This document shows positions 54,466-64,000 of a DNA stretch of 64,000 nt, piece by piece. Position numbers and translations under genes: made by a program. The notes below the pieces were generated by a model that saw nothing but the letters and a program-made list of their open reading frames with translations, did no database searches and was not told the origin of the DNA. This DNA is from Garcia nutans (lineage: Eukaryota; Streptophyta; Magnoliopsida; Malpighiales; Euphorbiaceae): assembly GCA_947685225.1 (NCBI GenBank), contig CANTUV010000008.1:37068001-37132000 (forward strand), given 5' to 3'. Within the stretch, counting starts at the first letter, position 1, and each line of letters begins with the position of its first letter.

Positions 54466-56707
54466 TGTGAGTGGGGATTTTTGCCCCCACTCCCGGTGGA
54501 ATGGTTCTTGCGACTTCGGCACTATTTAGGCTCGGGGCCTTAGAGAACACGAACCTAAGTTCGGAGAAAATGGAGTTGCCACCCAGACGGGCCGGGAAAA
54601 AAGAAAGGGGTGGATGACATGATTCCTAAGGAATCCCCAACCCCCTAATGGGTTTGAAAAGTTGGGTACGTGTGGGGAAGGTGAGAAATGGCCCAGCACC
54701 CCCACAACGCCCTGTTCATTGGAACCGGCCTCCTTTACAGGTCTTAATATTATAAAATTCTTAAATATAACAACATTATCCATATTACACACAATAATTA
54801 AAAGAAAGCATCAAATATATTAAAATCAAAGCAAGGTCCAAGCAAAACAAATAAATGGACACCCATCCGAAGATGGAAACATGCCCTTACATCACATGCC
54901 TAAATAGGACACCCACCGAAAGGTAGAAACGTGTCCTTTACATAGGTTCTAAATTAGAAAAGCAAATTAAATTACATGATATTTAACTAATGAGGTATCC
55001 AACAAGTGGAAACATACCTCTTACAACATTAGGAAATCTAAATAAATTAATAAAAGTAAATAATCATTCATCATAAATAAATCATTCATTAAATATCAAT
55101 AGAAAGTAAACATCCATTCATGATAAATTAAATAAATCAGGTATTAAACTTAAATAAATTAAAGCATATAAAATAAATCAAAGCATAATCAAATATGGAA
55201 TTGAATAAGGCAAATAAAAATCCAAATTATAGCTGATGTTTCTATTTAGGACCCTTTATTTCATGTGTTTAGGGTTTTGGGTTTTCATGAGTTTAAGCTA
55301 CTATGACTTTTAAAGAATTGAAATAAATTATGGATTTTATGTTTGAAAAGGTTGGTAAGACATTTTGATTAAACAAATTAAGGTTTGAATGGTGAAATCA
55401 TGAAACTAGGGTTTTAGACACTTTAAAACACTTTGATTTATGATTTTCGGTTATTGCATTGTGTTTTTAAGCTACCGTGTAAAGTTAAAATATTTGTGTT
55501 TATATGATTTTTAAGGTTTTAAGGATTAGGGTTTATAAAAAATTAGGGTTTAAGGTTTTAAAAGGGTTAGTGTTCACTATTTTAGGTTTTGGAGTTGAAT
55601 TAGGGTTTTAGGATTTAAAATTAGGGTTTCGGGTGATGAATTGGTTTTTAGAATTTGGAAATCAATTTGATAATTTTATGAAGTTTTATGAATTTAAACA
55701 AATGATTTAAAGTTTATAAAAATAGAAAAGATATTTGTTAAGGTTTGTTGAAAGAAACGGAATCAAGTTTAAAATTTTGAAAGAAACAGAATCAAATTTT
55801 GGTTTTGTTGAAAAATATGTTCAATTAGGGTTTTAAGATTTTAAAGAAGTAAAAATAAAAATTTTAAGCCTTTTGGAAAATAAACCAATGAAATAAGGTT
55901 TTTAACTTTAGAAAAACTAAATTAAATTTCTAAGGTTTTTAATTTTGAAAAACACAATTTCCTAGTTTTAGCTACTGTGAAAAAATAACCAAAGAATTTA
56001 ATACATACCTCCTTTTGATAGTTCCTCCAAAAAATAATTCTTCTTGGATGAACAAGAACAAAAGCAGTTGCTGCCTTTGATGGTTTGTTTTTTTCTTCTT
56101 CGTCTCTCAAAAAGTCAGATTTTATTTCACTGCTTTCCTTCACAGATTCGGTTTCAAAGTCCCCAAGTTTTTGTCCCTAATTCTCCTTACCTCCTACCTT
56201 TTTGTGTTGTTATTTATAGAATTTTTTTATGGTTTTTCCTAGTTACTCATGGCATACAATATTTAATAAGAAAAGGAAACCGAAACCTAATTGTATTAGG
56301 TTTTGAAAAATTTGCATCGGAAATCTTGCTGGAAAAAAAAACTACTGCGGAAAAATTACGCTGGCCAAAAAATCTGTCGTAGTTGGCTGCGGCAGGGGGC
56401 GGGGAATAGGCCTGCAGGCCATTTTGCCTGCAGGAAACTCCTGAGGGCCAAATGGCCCAGGGCCAAGCTCGCTGGAATTTTCGCCGATTTTTTCGTCGCC
56501 GATTTTTATTTTTATTTTTATTTTTTGATTTTTATTTGTTTATTTTTATTTTTTTATTAATAAAAATTAGATAATAAAGCAAAAATTACTTAATTAAGAT
56601 AACAAAAATTATTTTGGACCAATTAAAATATATTAGACAACACAAAAATTATTTTGGACTATATAAAATATATTGGACAGGACTGGGTAAAAAATTAAGG
56701 GTCTACA
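54466..56707 (-). repeat. 5' LTR of element B
   Basis: 2242 bp. Minus-strand TATA box CTATAAATA at 56211-56219; hairpin module 54857-55020; TTAGGGTTT telo-box-like runs 55260-55650; GC-rich U3 palindromes 56340-56490. The right edge ends CTACA, followed by the target duplication ATGAT. Confidence 0.92.
54857..55020 (-). other. Triple hairpin module in B 5' LTR
   Basis: Units at 54857-54886, 54907-54936 and 54992-55020, the reverse complement of the A module. Unit 3 again closes a TTCG loop. The counterpart in the 3' LTR is at 41151-41311. Confidence 0.75.
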
Positions 56708-57835
56708 ATGATGAAGACATGAACTACCTTCCCGGAGCTGGTCTTGGAAAGGGTAAGGCCAGTTTGACAAAGTTGCCAGATTTTAGAACTCAAGCTTCCA
56801 AGAAAGGGTTGGGATATGATGAACCAACAATGTCCAGCCAAAGAAGAGTGAGAAGATGAGCTTCCCACCACTTGAAGAGATTTTGTCAAGGCTCCAGATA
56901 TGGGACCACTCCAAGGAAAGCCCGAGCCGATCATGTTCATGGATAACTTAATCCCAGGTTTTGAAATTTTTGTAGATGTCTCCGAGCTAGTGGAGCAAAT
57001 GAAGAATGAGCTCACCCTGTCAGCCAGCAAGGAATCCGATCTAAAAGTGAAGAATGAAGTTGTCCTGAAAGCTGAGAATCCTAAAAACATTAGCATAGCA
57101 TCCGACCTTACTCCTGATGAGAGAGAGAGATTTGAAAAAATATTCAAAAAATATGAAGAAGTGTTTGCTTGGTCTTATGAGGATATGCCTGGAATAGATC
57201 GAGACATAACCGAGCATCATTTTCCAACTCACACTCACATGAAACCTGTCAAACAAAAGCTTAGGCGATTAAGACCTGAGTGGACTGAATTGGTTAAAGA
57301 AGAGGTCACTAAGCAAATACAAGTGAAATTCCTTGAAGTGATAGAATACCCAGATTGGCTAGCCAACATAATACCCGTGCCAAAGAAAGATGGAAGAATA
57401 AGGGTCTGTGTGGACTATAGAGATTTGAACAAGGCTTCCCCTAAAGATGATTTTCCTTTACCTCATATAGATGTTCTCATTGATAGTGCAGCCTCTAGCG
57501 TGCTACACTCATTTATAGATGGATTTTCCGGATACAACCAAGTGTTAATGGCCCAAGAGGATAAAACCAAAACTGCTTTCATTACTACATGGGGTATATT
57601 TTGTTATAGGATGATGTCGTTCAGCTTAAAGAACACTGGAGCAACCTACCAAAGGATGGCCACCACACTATTTCATGACATGATGCATAAAGAAGTTGAA
57701 GTATATGTTGATGATATGATGGTTAAATCGGACACAAGAGAGCAACACTTCCAAAACTTAGAATTATTCTTCGATAGAGCTTTGAAATATAAGCTAAGAT
57801 TGAACCCGAAGAAGTGTGTATTTGGTGTTACCTGA
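56708..57835 (+). pseudogene. Element A: end of protease region and reverse transcriptase
   Basis: Resumes the gene broken at 40761 with LPGAGLGKGKASL, then MGPLQGKPEPIMFM. RT is open 56900-57835: FAWSYEDMPGID, VPVPKKDGRIRVCVDYRDLN, FIDGFSGYNQ, YVDDMMVKS. A TGA at 57833 ends it where B has TCA. Compared with B, about 280 bases of the linker are missing near 57075, with CTGA-type short homology at the break. Confidence 0.88.
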
Positions 57836-59079
57836 GGTAAATTGTTGGGACATGTAATTGGTTTGAATGGCATTGAGATAGATCCTGACAAAGTCAAACA
57901 ATCAGGGATATGCCAGCCCCAAAGATGGAGAGAGAAGTTCGAGGATTCATTGGTAAACTGCAGTACATTAGCAGATTTATAGCAAAGCTCACAAAAATCT
58001 ATGAGCCTATCTTCAAATTGCTTAGAAAGAATCAGCCGCTCGTATGGAATGAAGAATGTCAAAAGGCCTTTGAGCGAATAAAAGAGTATTTGTTGAATCC
58101 ACCTATTTTAAGACCACCTAAACCCGGCAAACCTCTATTACTGTACTTAGCAGTAGTAGAAGAGTCGATAGGAGCCATGCTAGCCCAAGCAGATGAGTCA
58201 AGGATTGAGCATGCAATTTACTATTTGAGTAGAAAGCTCCTACCTTATGAAATTAAGTATAGTATCATTGAAAAGACCTGTATAGCCGTGGTTTGGTCTT
58301 CTAAGAAGTTGCGGCATTACTTTCAATTGTATAGTGTGCAAGCAATTTCCAGGTTGGACCCAATGAAGTACTTAAGGGAGACACCTTCTTTGATTGGAAA
58401 ATATGGTCTATGGTTGATAATATTAGAAGAATTTGAGATTGAGTATGTAACCAAGAAAATGATCAAAGGTAGTGCGATGGCAGAATTCCTGGCCCAACAA
58501 TCGTTATCAGATAGTGAAGAAGTAATCCTGGAATTTCCAGATGAACATTTAGAAGCAATTCAAGTACAAGGGTGGAAAATGTATTTTGATGGAGCAGTGA
58601 ACAGGAAAGGAGCAGGTTTGGGAGTTATATTAGAATCGCTCGAAGGGGAACTCATCCCTTTAGCCAAGAAATTGAAATTTAGGGCAACCAATAATATGGT
58701 GGAGTACGAAGCTTGTATTTTCGGTTTGGAAACCCTAATGATTATGAAGGTGGATAAGGTGGAAGTTTATGGCGATTCATTGCTAGTAGTATCCCAAGTA
58801 AATGGAGAATGGGAGTTGAAAGAAGAAAAATTGAAACCATACCACCATTACTTGACCATGATGAAGAAGAACTTTAAGGAGTGTAGGTTCATACACCTGT
58901 CAAGAGAAGAAAATCAGATGGCTGATGCCCTAGCCACATTGGCTTCGGTATGGGAAAACCCTGTTAGCCTATTCCTTAGGCCTCTGATCTTGACCAGTTC
59001 ATTGACTCCTTGCTATGAATATGAGACAATCATGGAAATTGATACAGACCATGATGCATGGTACGATACTATAAGATGA
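57836..59079 (+). pseudogene. Element A RNase H and second RNase H
   Basis: After a one-base deletion near 57897, a long open frame (57910-59079) carries the RT thumb, first RNase H (LLLYLAVVEESIGAML, LLPYEIKYSIIEK) and second RNase H (MYFDGAVNRKGAGLGVIL, NMVEYEACIFGLE, YGDSLLVVSQVNG, MADALATLAS). A TGA at 59077 ends it just before the integrase. Confidence 0.88.
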
Positions 59080-59082
59080 TTT

Positions 59083-60302
59083 TTGGAGGAAAGAGAATAC
59101 CCGCCGGGGGCAACAAAGAAAGAGAGAAGAGCCATATGGTGGTGGTCATTGCAATACATCACATTTCATGGGGAGTTATATCGAAGATGGCCTGATGGGG
59201 TGCATTTAAGATGTTTAAGAAAGCCTGAAGTGGAGCGTATCATGTCAGAAATACATGTGGGAATTTGCGGTCCGCACATGAATGGTTTGGCCCTAGTTAA
59301 GAAGATTGTTCGACAAGGTTACTACTGGTTGACCATGGAGAGAGATTGTATTGAGTTTGTAAAAAGGTGCCAGCAATGTCAGATATATGGTAATTTGAAT
59401 CACATGCCTCCTGAAGAATTGCATTCAATGTCTTCACCTTGGCCATTTTCCACCTGGGGTATCGACATTTTAGGAGAGATACATCCGACAGCTTCAAACG
59501 TTCACCGATTCATTGTGGTAGCAGTAGATTATTTTTCAAAATGGGTCGAAGCCGAATCCTTCAATAAACTGGGTGTAAGCCAAATGGCTAGGTTTATTGA
59601 AAAGAACCTCATCTGCAGATACGGGGACCTGTATAGTGTGATATCAGACAATGGGGTACAGTTTCAAGGAGCAGTTAAGGATTTATTTTTGAAGTACCAA
59701 ATCCATCATCATAGATCCTCTCCTTATAGACCAAAGGCTAATGGTGCCATAGAAGCAACAAATAAGACAATTAAGCAAATTCTATCCAAGATGACCAAGA
59801 CTTATAGGGATTATTCAGAGATGCTTCCCTTTGCTTTATGGGGATATAGGACAAGTGTGTGAACATCTATTGGAATGACACCGTTCTCTTTGGTTTATGG
59901 GATGGAAACAGTGTTGCCAATTGAAATAGAAATCAAGTCGTTAAGAGTAGTCTTGGAAGCTAAACTACCTAAAACGGAATGGGTAGCAAGCAGATACACA
60001 CAGTTAGCTCTGCTATAAGAGAGAAGGTTAAAAGCACTATACCATCACCAACTGTATCAAAAGAAGATAGCTCGGGCCTACAATAGAAGGGTTAAGGTCA
60101 GAAAATTCAGAGTTAGAGATTTGGTGTTAAAGCAGTGTAAGCCTAATGTATCTAATCCAAGAGGGAAGTTTAGACCTTGATAGGAAGGGCCATATGTCGT
60201 GAAACAAGTCATGAACAAAGGTGCGGTAAAGTTATCAGACATGGATGGAAACGAGTTTAGTGAGCCAATAAACATTGACAGGTTGAAGAAGTTTTATGTA
60301 TA
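59083..60302 (+). pseudogene. Element A integrase
   Basis: Open 59083-59862: zinc part GPHMNGLALVKK...CQQC, Asp in TWGIDILGEIHP, Asp in ISDNGVQFQG, Glu in AIEATNKTIKQIL. After a TGA at 59860 the C-terminal part goes on with further stops (TAA near 60017, TGATAG near 60178) to KKFYV at 60302. Confidence 0.88.
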
Positions 60303-60326
60303 AAAAATAAAAAAGAAAGAGCTCAC

Positions 60327-60468
60327 TAGGTTAAAAACCTAAAAAGGGAAGCCTAGGCAAAAGTTAGAGCAGTCTGCTAGTCCCGAAAAGCCAAAAGGGA
60401 GGGCTAGGCAATAATTAGGGCTAAAATGAGAGAAAATCGTCAATTAGAAAACCCGAAAGGGCTAATTG
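60327..60468 (-). repeat. Three CCC/GGGTTTT hairpins downstream of gene 2 (A)
   Basis: Counterpart of 46891-47032. The unit at about 60441-60468 is perfect: CAATTAG/CTAATTG with CCC/GGG, whereas B has a mismatched stem there. The following 60469-60712 is AT-rich and empty. Confidence 0.8.
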
Positions 60469-60712
60469 GCAATAGGAGTAATCTTGTGTATGCTGGCTTT
60501 ATGTTTGGTTGTTCCCCAATTTAATAAAACAGAATTAATGTTAAAATTGTTCTATGTGCATTGTTATAAGTATTCGACTAGATATGGATGAAATAAATAA
60601 ACACAATAGCAAAAGGTGATGACAAATTATAAATGGAAAAGAAGCATCTTTTATTACTTTAATTATTTTTTTCATCCTAACAATACACTTTCTAAATTGA
60701 CAATTGTAAAAT

Positions 60713-61919
60713 CTATGGCAGTCGATAAGTGTAACGTGCAGGCCAGCTTTGCCTCAACCAATCCAAGTAGGCTTCAGTCAAGCAAGGCATGTCTAAGTCG
60801 GGAGCAAAGTCAAAATCACGAGGCTCAGATCCATACTGACGGCCAAGTCTGCGAGGATCATAGCATGTACCTTGATGAAGAGCGGCAAGGGGAACATACA
60901 TCAAGTATGTCTGCATGGTGATACGAGAAATCTTCCACCAAGGTACCAACCAACAGATATTGACTTTGGAGTGTGAGTGGATCCAGTCAACCCAGTCAGC
61001 ATATGAAGAGGCAGGATGGAGTAGCTTCCTAGCAGAATGATGATGTGGTAGGTATCTGGCAAAATCCATGGATGGAGTATCAAGCAAGCAAAGACGCTCC
61101 TGAAGCCAAATTTGTGAAGAAAGAACTAAATTTAAAAAAAAAAAAGAGAAAGTCCTCTAAGTTGAAAACCCACAAGGGCAGCTTAGGCAAAAATTAGGAC
61201 AGCTTGCTAGTTCCGAAAACTCGCATGGGCGGACTAGGCAAAAGTTAGAGCAATAAAAAAAAACCTAAATTGACAACCTGAAAGGGAAGTTTAGGTAATT
61301 AATTGAAGCAGCAATAGACTCCCAGTCAGTCTCTTTGACAATCCTGATTTAAATCGGTCTAATCCAACTAAGGTCTCGGCTAAGATCACAGGTAACAGCG
61401 ACAAGCCTCCTTCCATTTGGTCCATAATATCCAATACCCGTGGATCAATATCACCGTCGAAAGAAACAAGCAAGAATTGGCCGAGCAAGAAAAGACAGAG
61501 CATGTGTCCCCATGCCTTAGTAGGGGCCGAATGAGAGAGACAAAAGTCAATCAAAGGAGCAACTAGAATTTTTCACCTCTCATCAACCGAAGAATTTCGG
61601 GTTTTGGAATTTGAAATAACATCTGCATCTTCTGTTGAGTCTTGGAAATCAATGTGGGTAACGCCATTTGTTGATTATTTGGATATCCAAGGATGGCCTC
61701 AAATTCTTCAATCAAGGGACATATTTCAAAGCCATTAATTTTAAATACCCTGGAATCCGTATTCCAAAAGGAAGCCATGGCATGTAAAAAGGAGTGGTCC
61801 AATTTGACATTTTGAAAACATTTTAAAACATCAAGTTTTGACCATGAAATTTGCTTCCAATGAATGGCATCCATATTCTTAAATAAAATTTTTATTCTCT
61901 TTAAATGATGCTCAGTCAT
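60713..61919 (-). pseudogene. Gene 2 of element A: DUF7745-like protein, antisense to A
   Basis: Exon 1 runs from ATG 61919 to about 61305: MTEHHL, WSKLDVLKCFQN, ASFWNTDSRVFKING, PLIEEFEAILGYPN. A one-base loss in an A-run near 61570 shifts the frame just before LIDFCLSHSAP. Exon 2, 61111-60713, keeps WVDWIHS, YVPLAALHQG and YDPRRLGRQYG and its normal stop. The intron sites are broken: the acceptor reads CACAA instead of CACAG, and the donor GT is lost. It is less interrupted by stops than B's copy. Confidence 0.65.
61157..61297 (-). repeat. Three CCC/GGGTTTT hairpins in the gene 2 intron (A)
   Basis: Counterpart of the five-unit array in B (45963-46228), with three units here. Arms include CTAAGTTG/CAGCTTAG, CTAGTCCG/CGGAACTAG and CTAAACTT/CAATTTAG in gene sense. 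Confidence 0.8.
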
Positions 61920-62289
61920 GGTGAATGAATAAAAGAAAAAATTAAAATTTTTAAAGAGAGTCTTCACGTTGAGAGAGAAAGAATTTTGTTTTATGTATTA
62001 AAATATGGTATGAAGGGTGATTTATATAGACGAAACAAACCTTTTCCAAAAGTGAAAAAGAAAAGGTGATGGAAAGGGTAAGACCATATGACATAAGGAA
62101 TTGGTGGCAATTTCCTTTACCACATTGGATTTGGTTTAGCAAAAGATGTGGATGTAAATTATAATGTACTGTGTAAAAAAAAAAAAGTGGTACAGTAACG
62201 GAAAAAAAAAAAAGTTACAGTAAAGAGGAAAATTGTATATTTTTCATTATTGTACAATATTTTACAATTACTACAATATTTTCATATCA
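61920..62289 (-). promoter_or_regulatory. Gene 2 promoter region in A
   Basis: A/T-rich interval between gene 1's end and gene 2's start. TATA box (plus-strand TTTATATA) at 62021-62028. It is collinear with 44976-45336 in B. Confidence 0.55.
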
Positions 62290-64000
62290 CTAAGAGGGTG
62301 GTGGTAGGTCATCAAATAAAGCCTTGAAAAAGTCATCGCTTGTTGGAGGAGGGGGCAAATCACTCGTCCTGAGTCTGCCCGAAGTGGGAGCACCAAAACC
62401 CGGCAAATTACTCATCTCGGGATCACCCAAAGCGGGAGCACCAAATTCCCTATTACCTTGAGATTCTGATCCGTCATGATCCTCATCAGAAGCAGACGAA
62501 AGGATCTCATGGTCGTCAGTTTGGAGGCCTCTTGATGAAGAAGCACCGAGATCCCTCATTCCCTAAAATCGGAAGTCTCAGAAATGTTGTTCTGATTGAT
62601 TATATAAGCTCTCAAAATGAGAAGCCTACTGACGACTTGCAGCTAACTCTTCTTGAAGTTTCTTATTTTGTTCTTCGAGCATCTGCTGTGAGCCAAGAAG
62701 GAAAAAAGTAAGAGCATACATAATCATGCATACATATAACATAAATTACCATGAGATAAGGAATGTACCAGGTAGTTCATATCAATGCCCTGCGGATGAG
62801 ATGGCATATCTGGCGAGCTAGAATGAGCAAATGAAGGGGTGGTAAAAGAAGGTCCAGCCTCATGATCAAATGAGCCAACAGCCTGCAGCAATCATTAAAG
62901 AGTTAAAAAAGAAAGAAGCAGTTACAAGGGAAAAGTGGTAAAAGTTTTACCTGAGAAGTACTAGCCCTGAGATGTGGAACAGACTCTCCTGCAACGCCGT
63001 GATGTTCTTCTTCATCTCTACCCTCATTTTTGTCACAAATCTCCCGCACACCAATAGGAGATACATCAAAGTTTAAGAGTCTTCTTTAAATGAAATAGGC
63101 ATAGAATGGACCCGGTAAATGGAGAAATGACTCAGCACTATAACCATACCGAGCCGACCACCATGCATCCTCCGGCATTGACATAATATTTAAAGTATTT
63201 TTTGGGATTTGCATCGGAAACCTCCGCTGCTCTGGACCGAGAAACCATTCATAAACTCTCACCCCAAGAAACCAGCCACTAGACACTGGGCCAGCAATAA
63301 TTCGGCGAGAATGTTGGAAAGACAGTGCATCCCTCATCAAAGGAGACCAGTTTGCTCGCTCTTCTAGGCTCCACCAGGCCAAATTCACTTGCAAAATAAC
63401 ATAAGGTAAGTAGAGCTTTCACATAAAATTTAAAGCATACTAATGTTATTTTACCTGGTCCCAGGTTAAGCGGCTCAACACATAGCGGTGAGTATGCACA
63501 TGATGAGAGTCGGGGACGTCCACACGATTAGACAACCTGAAATTTAATCTCGGATACTCGACTCTCTCTCGGGAAATACCGGGTACCCTCACGAGGTTAT
63601 GTTCATATGCCCATACCTACAACAATAATAGTAAAGATCAAATTCATGCAAAAAAAAGTGGAAATAACATTGGTGAAGGAAAAGAATACCTCGACAACCG
63701 CCATCAAGCCGACAAAGGACTTCTTGTTTCGGCAAAGCTTATCAAGACCATGGTAAAGACACGCGAGACCAACTTCACCCCAACTAGAAGATGGTACCAT
63801 TCTGAGATAAGAAAGGGCACTCAACACTGACAAGTGAATGGACAATTCAGTGCTATCTAAGATGGTCGAACCGAGCAGATATAATAAAAATCCTCGAGCA
63901 TATTGTTCGGCCATGTCTCTACCAACTCGTCCTTCGTATTTCATCCAATAACTATGAATTGGATCGATTTTTATCTTAAAAGGCCCTTTATATGACGGTT
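62290..64000 (-). pseudogene. Gene 1 of element A: PMD protein, antisense to A, multi-exon, cut by window end
   Basis: Minus-strand exons: 64000-63690 (YKGPFKIKIDP, ARGFLLYLLGSTILD, WGEVGLACLYHG, ending VVE before GTATTC), 63616-63455 (VWAYEHNLVRVPGISRERVEYPR, exactly 54 codons), about 63388-62951 (VNLAWWSLEERANW, GWFLGVRVYEWFLG), about 62883-62771, and 62685-62290 (coiled coil QMLEEQNKKLQEELAASR, then an acidic tail, ending DDLPPPS). Intron positions match G. Stops occur in the third exon (after FYAYFI) and three times in the last exon. The acceptor before VNLAWW is AA instead of AG. PMD assignment is by motif; the N-terminal PMD block lies outside. Confidence 0.75.

Larger units (their letters stand above)
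40762..56707 (-). mobile_element. Element B: complete Tat/Ogre-like element, 15.9 kb, inserted in A in opposite orientation
   Basis: Bounded by ATGAT at 40757-40761 and 56708-56712. Minus-strand order: 5' LTR 54466-56707, PBS 54447-54464, leader, gag, protease, RT, RNase H, second RNase H, integrase (ends 47055), then the antisense genes 2 and 1 (plus strand), pre-LTR arrays, PPT 43003-43020, 3' LTR 40762-43002. The LTRs differ visibly, roughly a few percent, so B is older than the Sirevirus. All coding parts are broken. Confidence 0.93.
35004..64000 (+). mobile_element. Element A: Tat/Ogre-like Ty3/gypsy, interrupted by B and cut by the window end
   Basis: 5' LTR 35004-37217, tRNA-Arg-type PBS, leader, gag, protease, then 15.9 kb of inserted element B, then the rest of pol (56708-60302) and the antisense two-gene cassette. 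The 3' LTR lies beyond the window. The polymerase type, the tRNA-Arg primer site, the second RNase H and the extra antisense genes all agree with the Tat lineage. All pol parts contain stops. Confidence 0.9.

Overview
The window looks like intergenic DNA from a flowering plant, probably a eudicot. It is AT-rich and holds almost nothing but LTR retrotransposons nested in one another. The lineage evidence is Tat/Ogre-type Ty3/gypsy with dual RNase H, Athila-type Ty3/gypsy, chromovirus-like LTRs, and a Sirevirus-like Ty1/copia. I see no convincing host gene, rRNA, tRNA or CRISPR array. I label the elements A to I; the fifth copy, the copia, I call the Sirevirus.

Layout. 1-2199 is an inverted chromovirus-like LTR (E) inside an Athila-type LTR end (2200-2840). 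2841-3250 is an unassigned island. 3251-6457 is the 3' end of a Tat-type element (H). 6458-10577 is the 3' part of an Athila-type element (F: env-like/ATHILA-type ORF, UTR, LTR). 10578-14534 is the 3' part of another Tat-type element (G), which sits next to a minus-strand Athila gag/protease remnant (I, 14535-15477). 15478-16903 is an inverted chromovirus-like LTR (D), cut by element C. C has a 5' LTR at 16904-20225, non-coding internal DNA, and a 3' LTR starting at 34242. Inside C's internal region lies a nearly intact Sirevirus (20924-31104, 5-bp target duplication GTTAT). Inside C's 3' LTR lies Tat element A (35004 to beyond 64000). Inside A, in the opposite orientation, lies a complete Tat element B (40762-56707, target duplication ATGAT). 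The chain I > D > C > A > B is five levels deep.

Coding content. The Sirevirus has open gag and pol frames plus a third 465-codon ORF after pol. A and B carry gag, protease, RT, RNase H, second RNase H and integrase, all interrupted by stops and frameshifts. Between integrase and the 3' LTR, and on the opposite strand to the element, A and B carry a two-gene cassette. Gene 1 is a plant mobile domain (PMD) protein; gene 2 resembles a DUF7745-type plant protein. Both have recognisable introns, and gene 2 has its own TATA box in both copies. G keeps a PMD fragment of gene 1.

The most unusual signal is structural. The Tat-type elements carry three unrelated families of iterated small inverted repeats. 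In each, a constant core or loop is combined with stems that change from unit to unit but stay self-complementary: three in each LTR, arrays around gene 2, and arrays just upstream of the 3' LTR. All pairings and counts were made by eye; no alignment, fold or database search was run.
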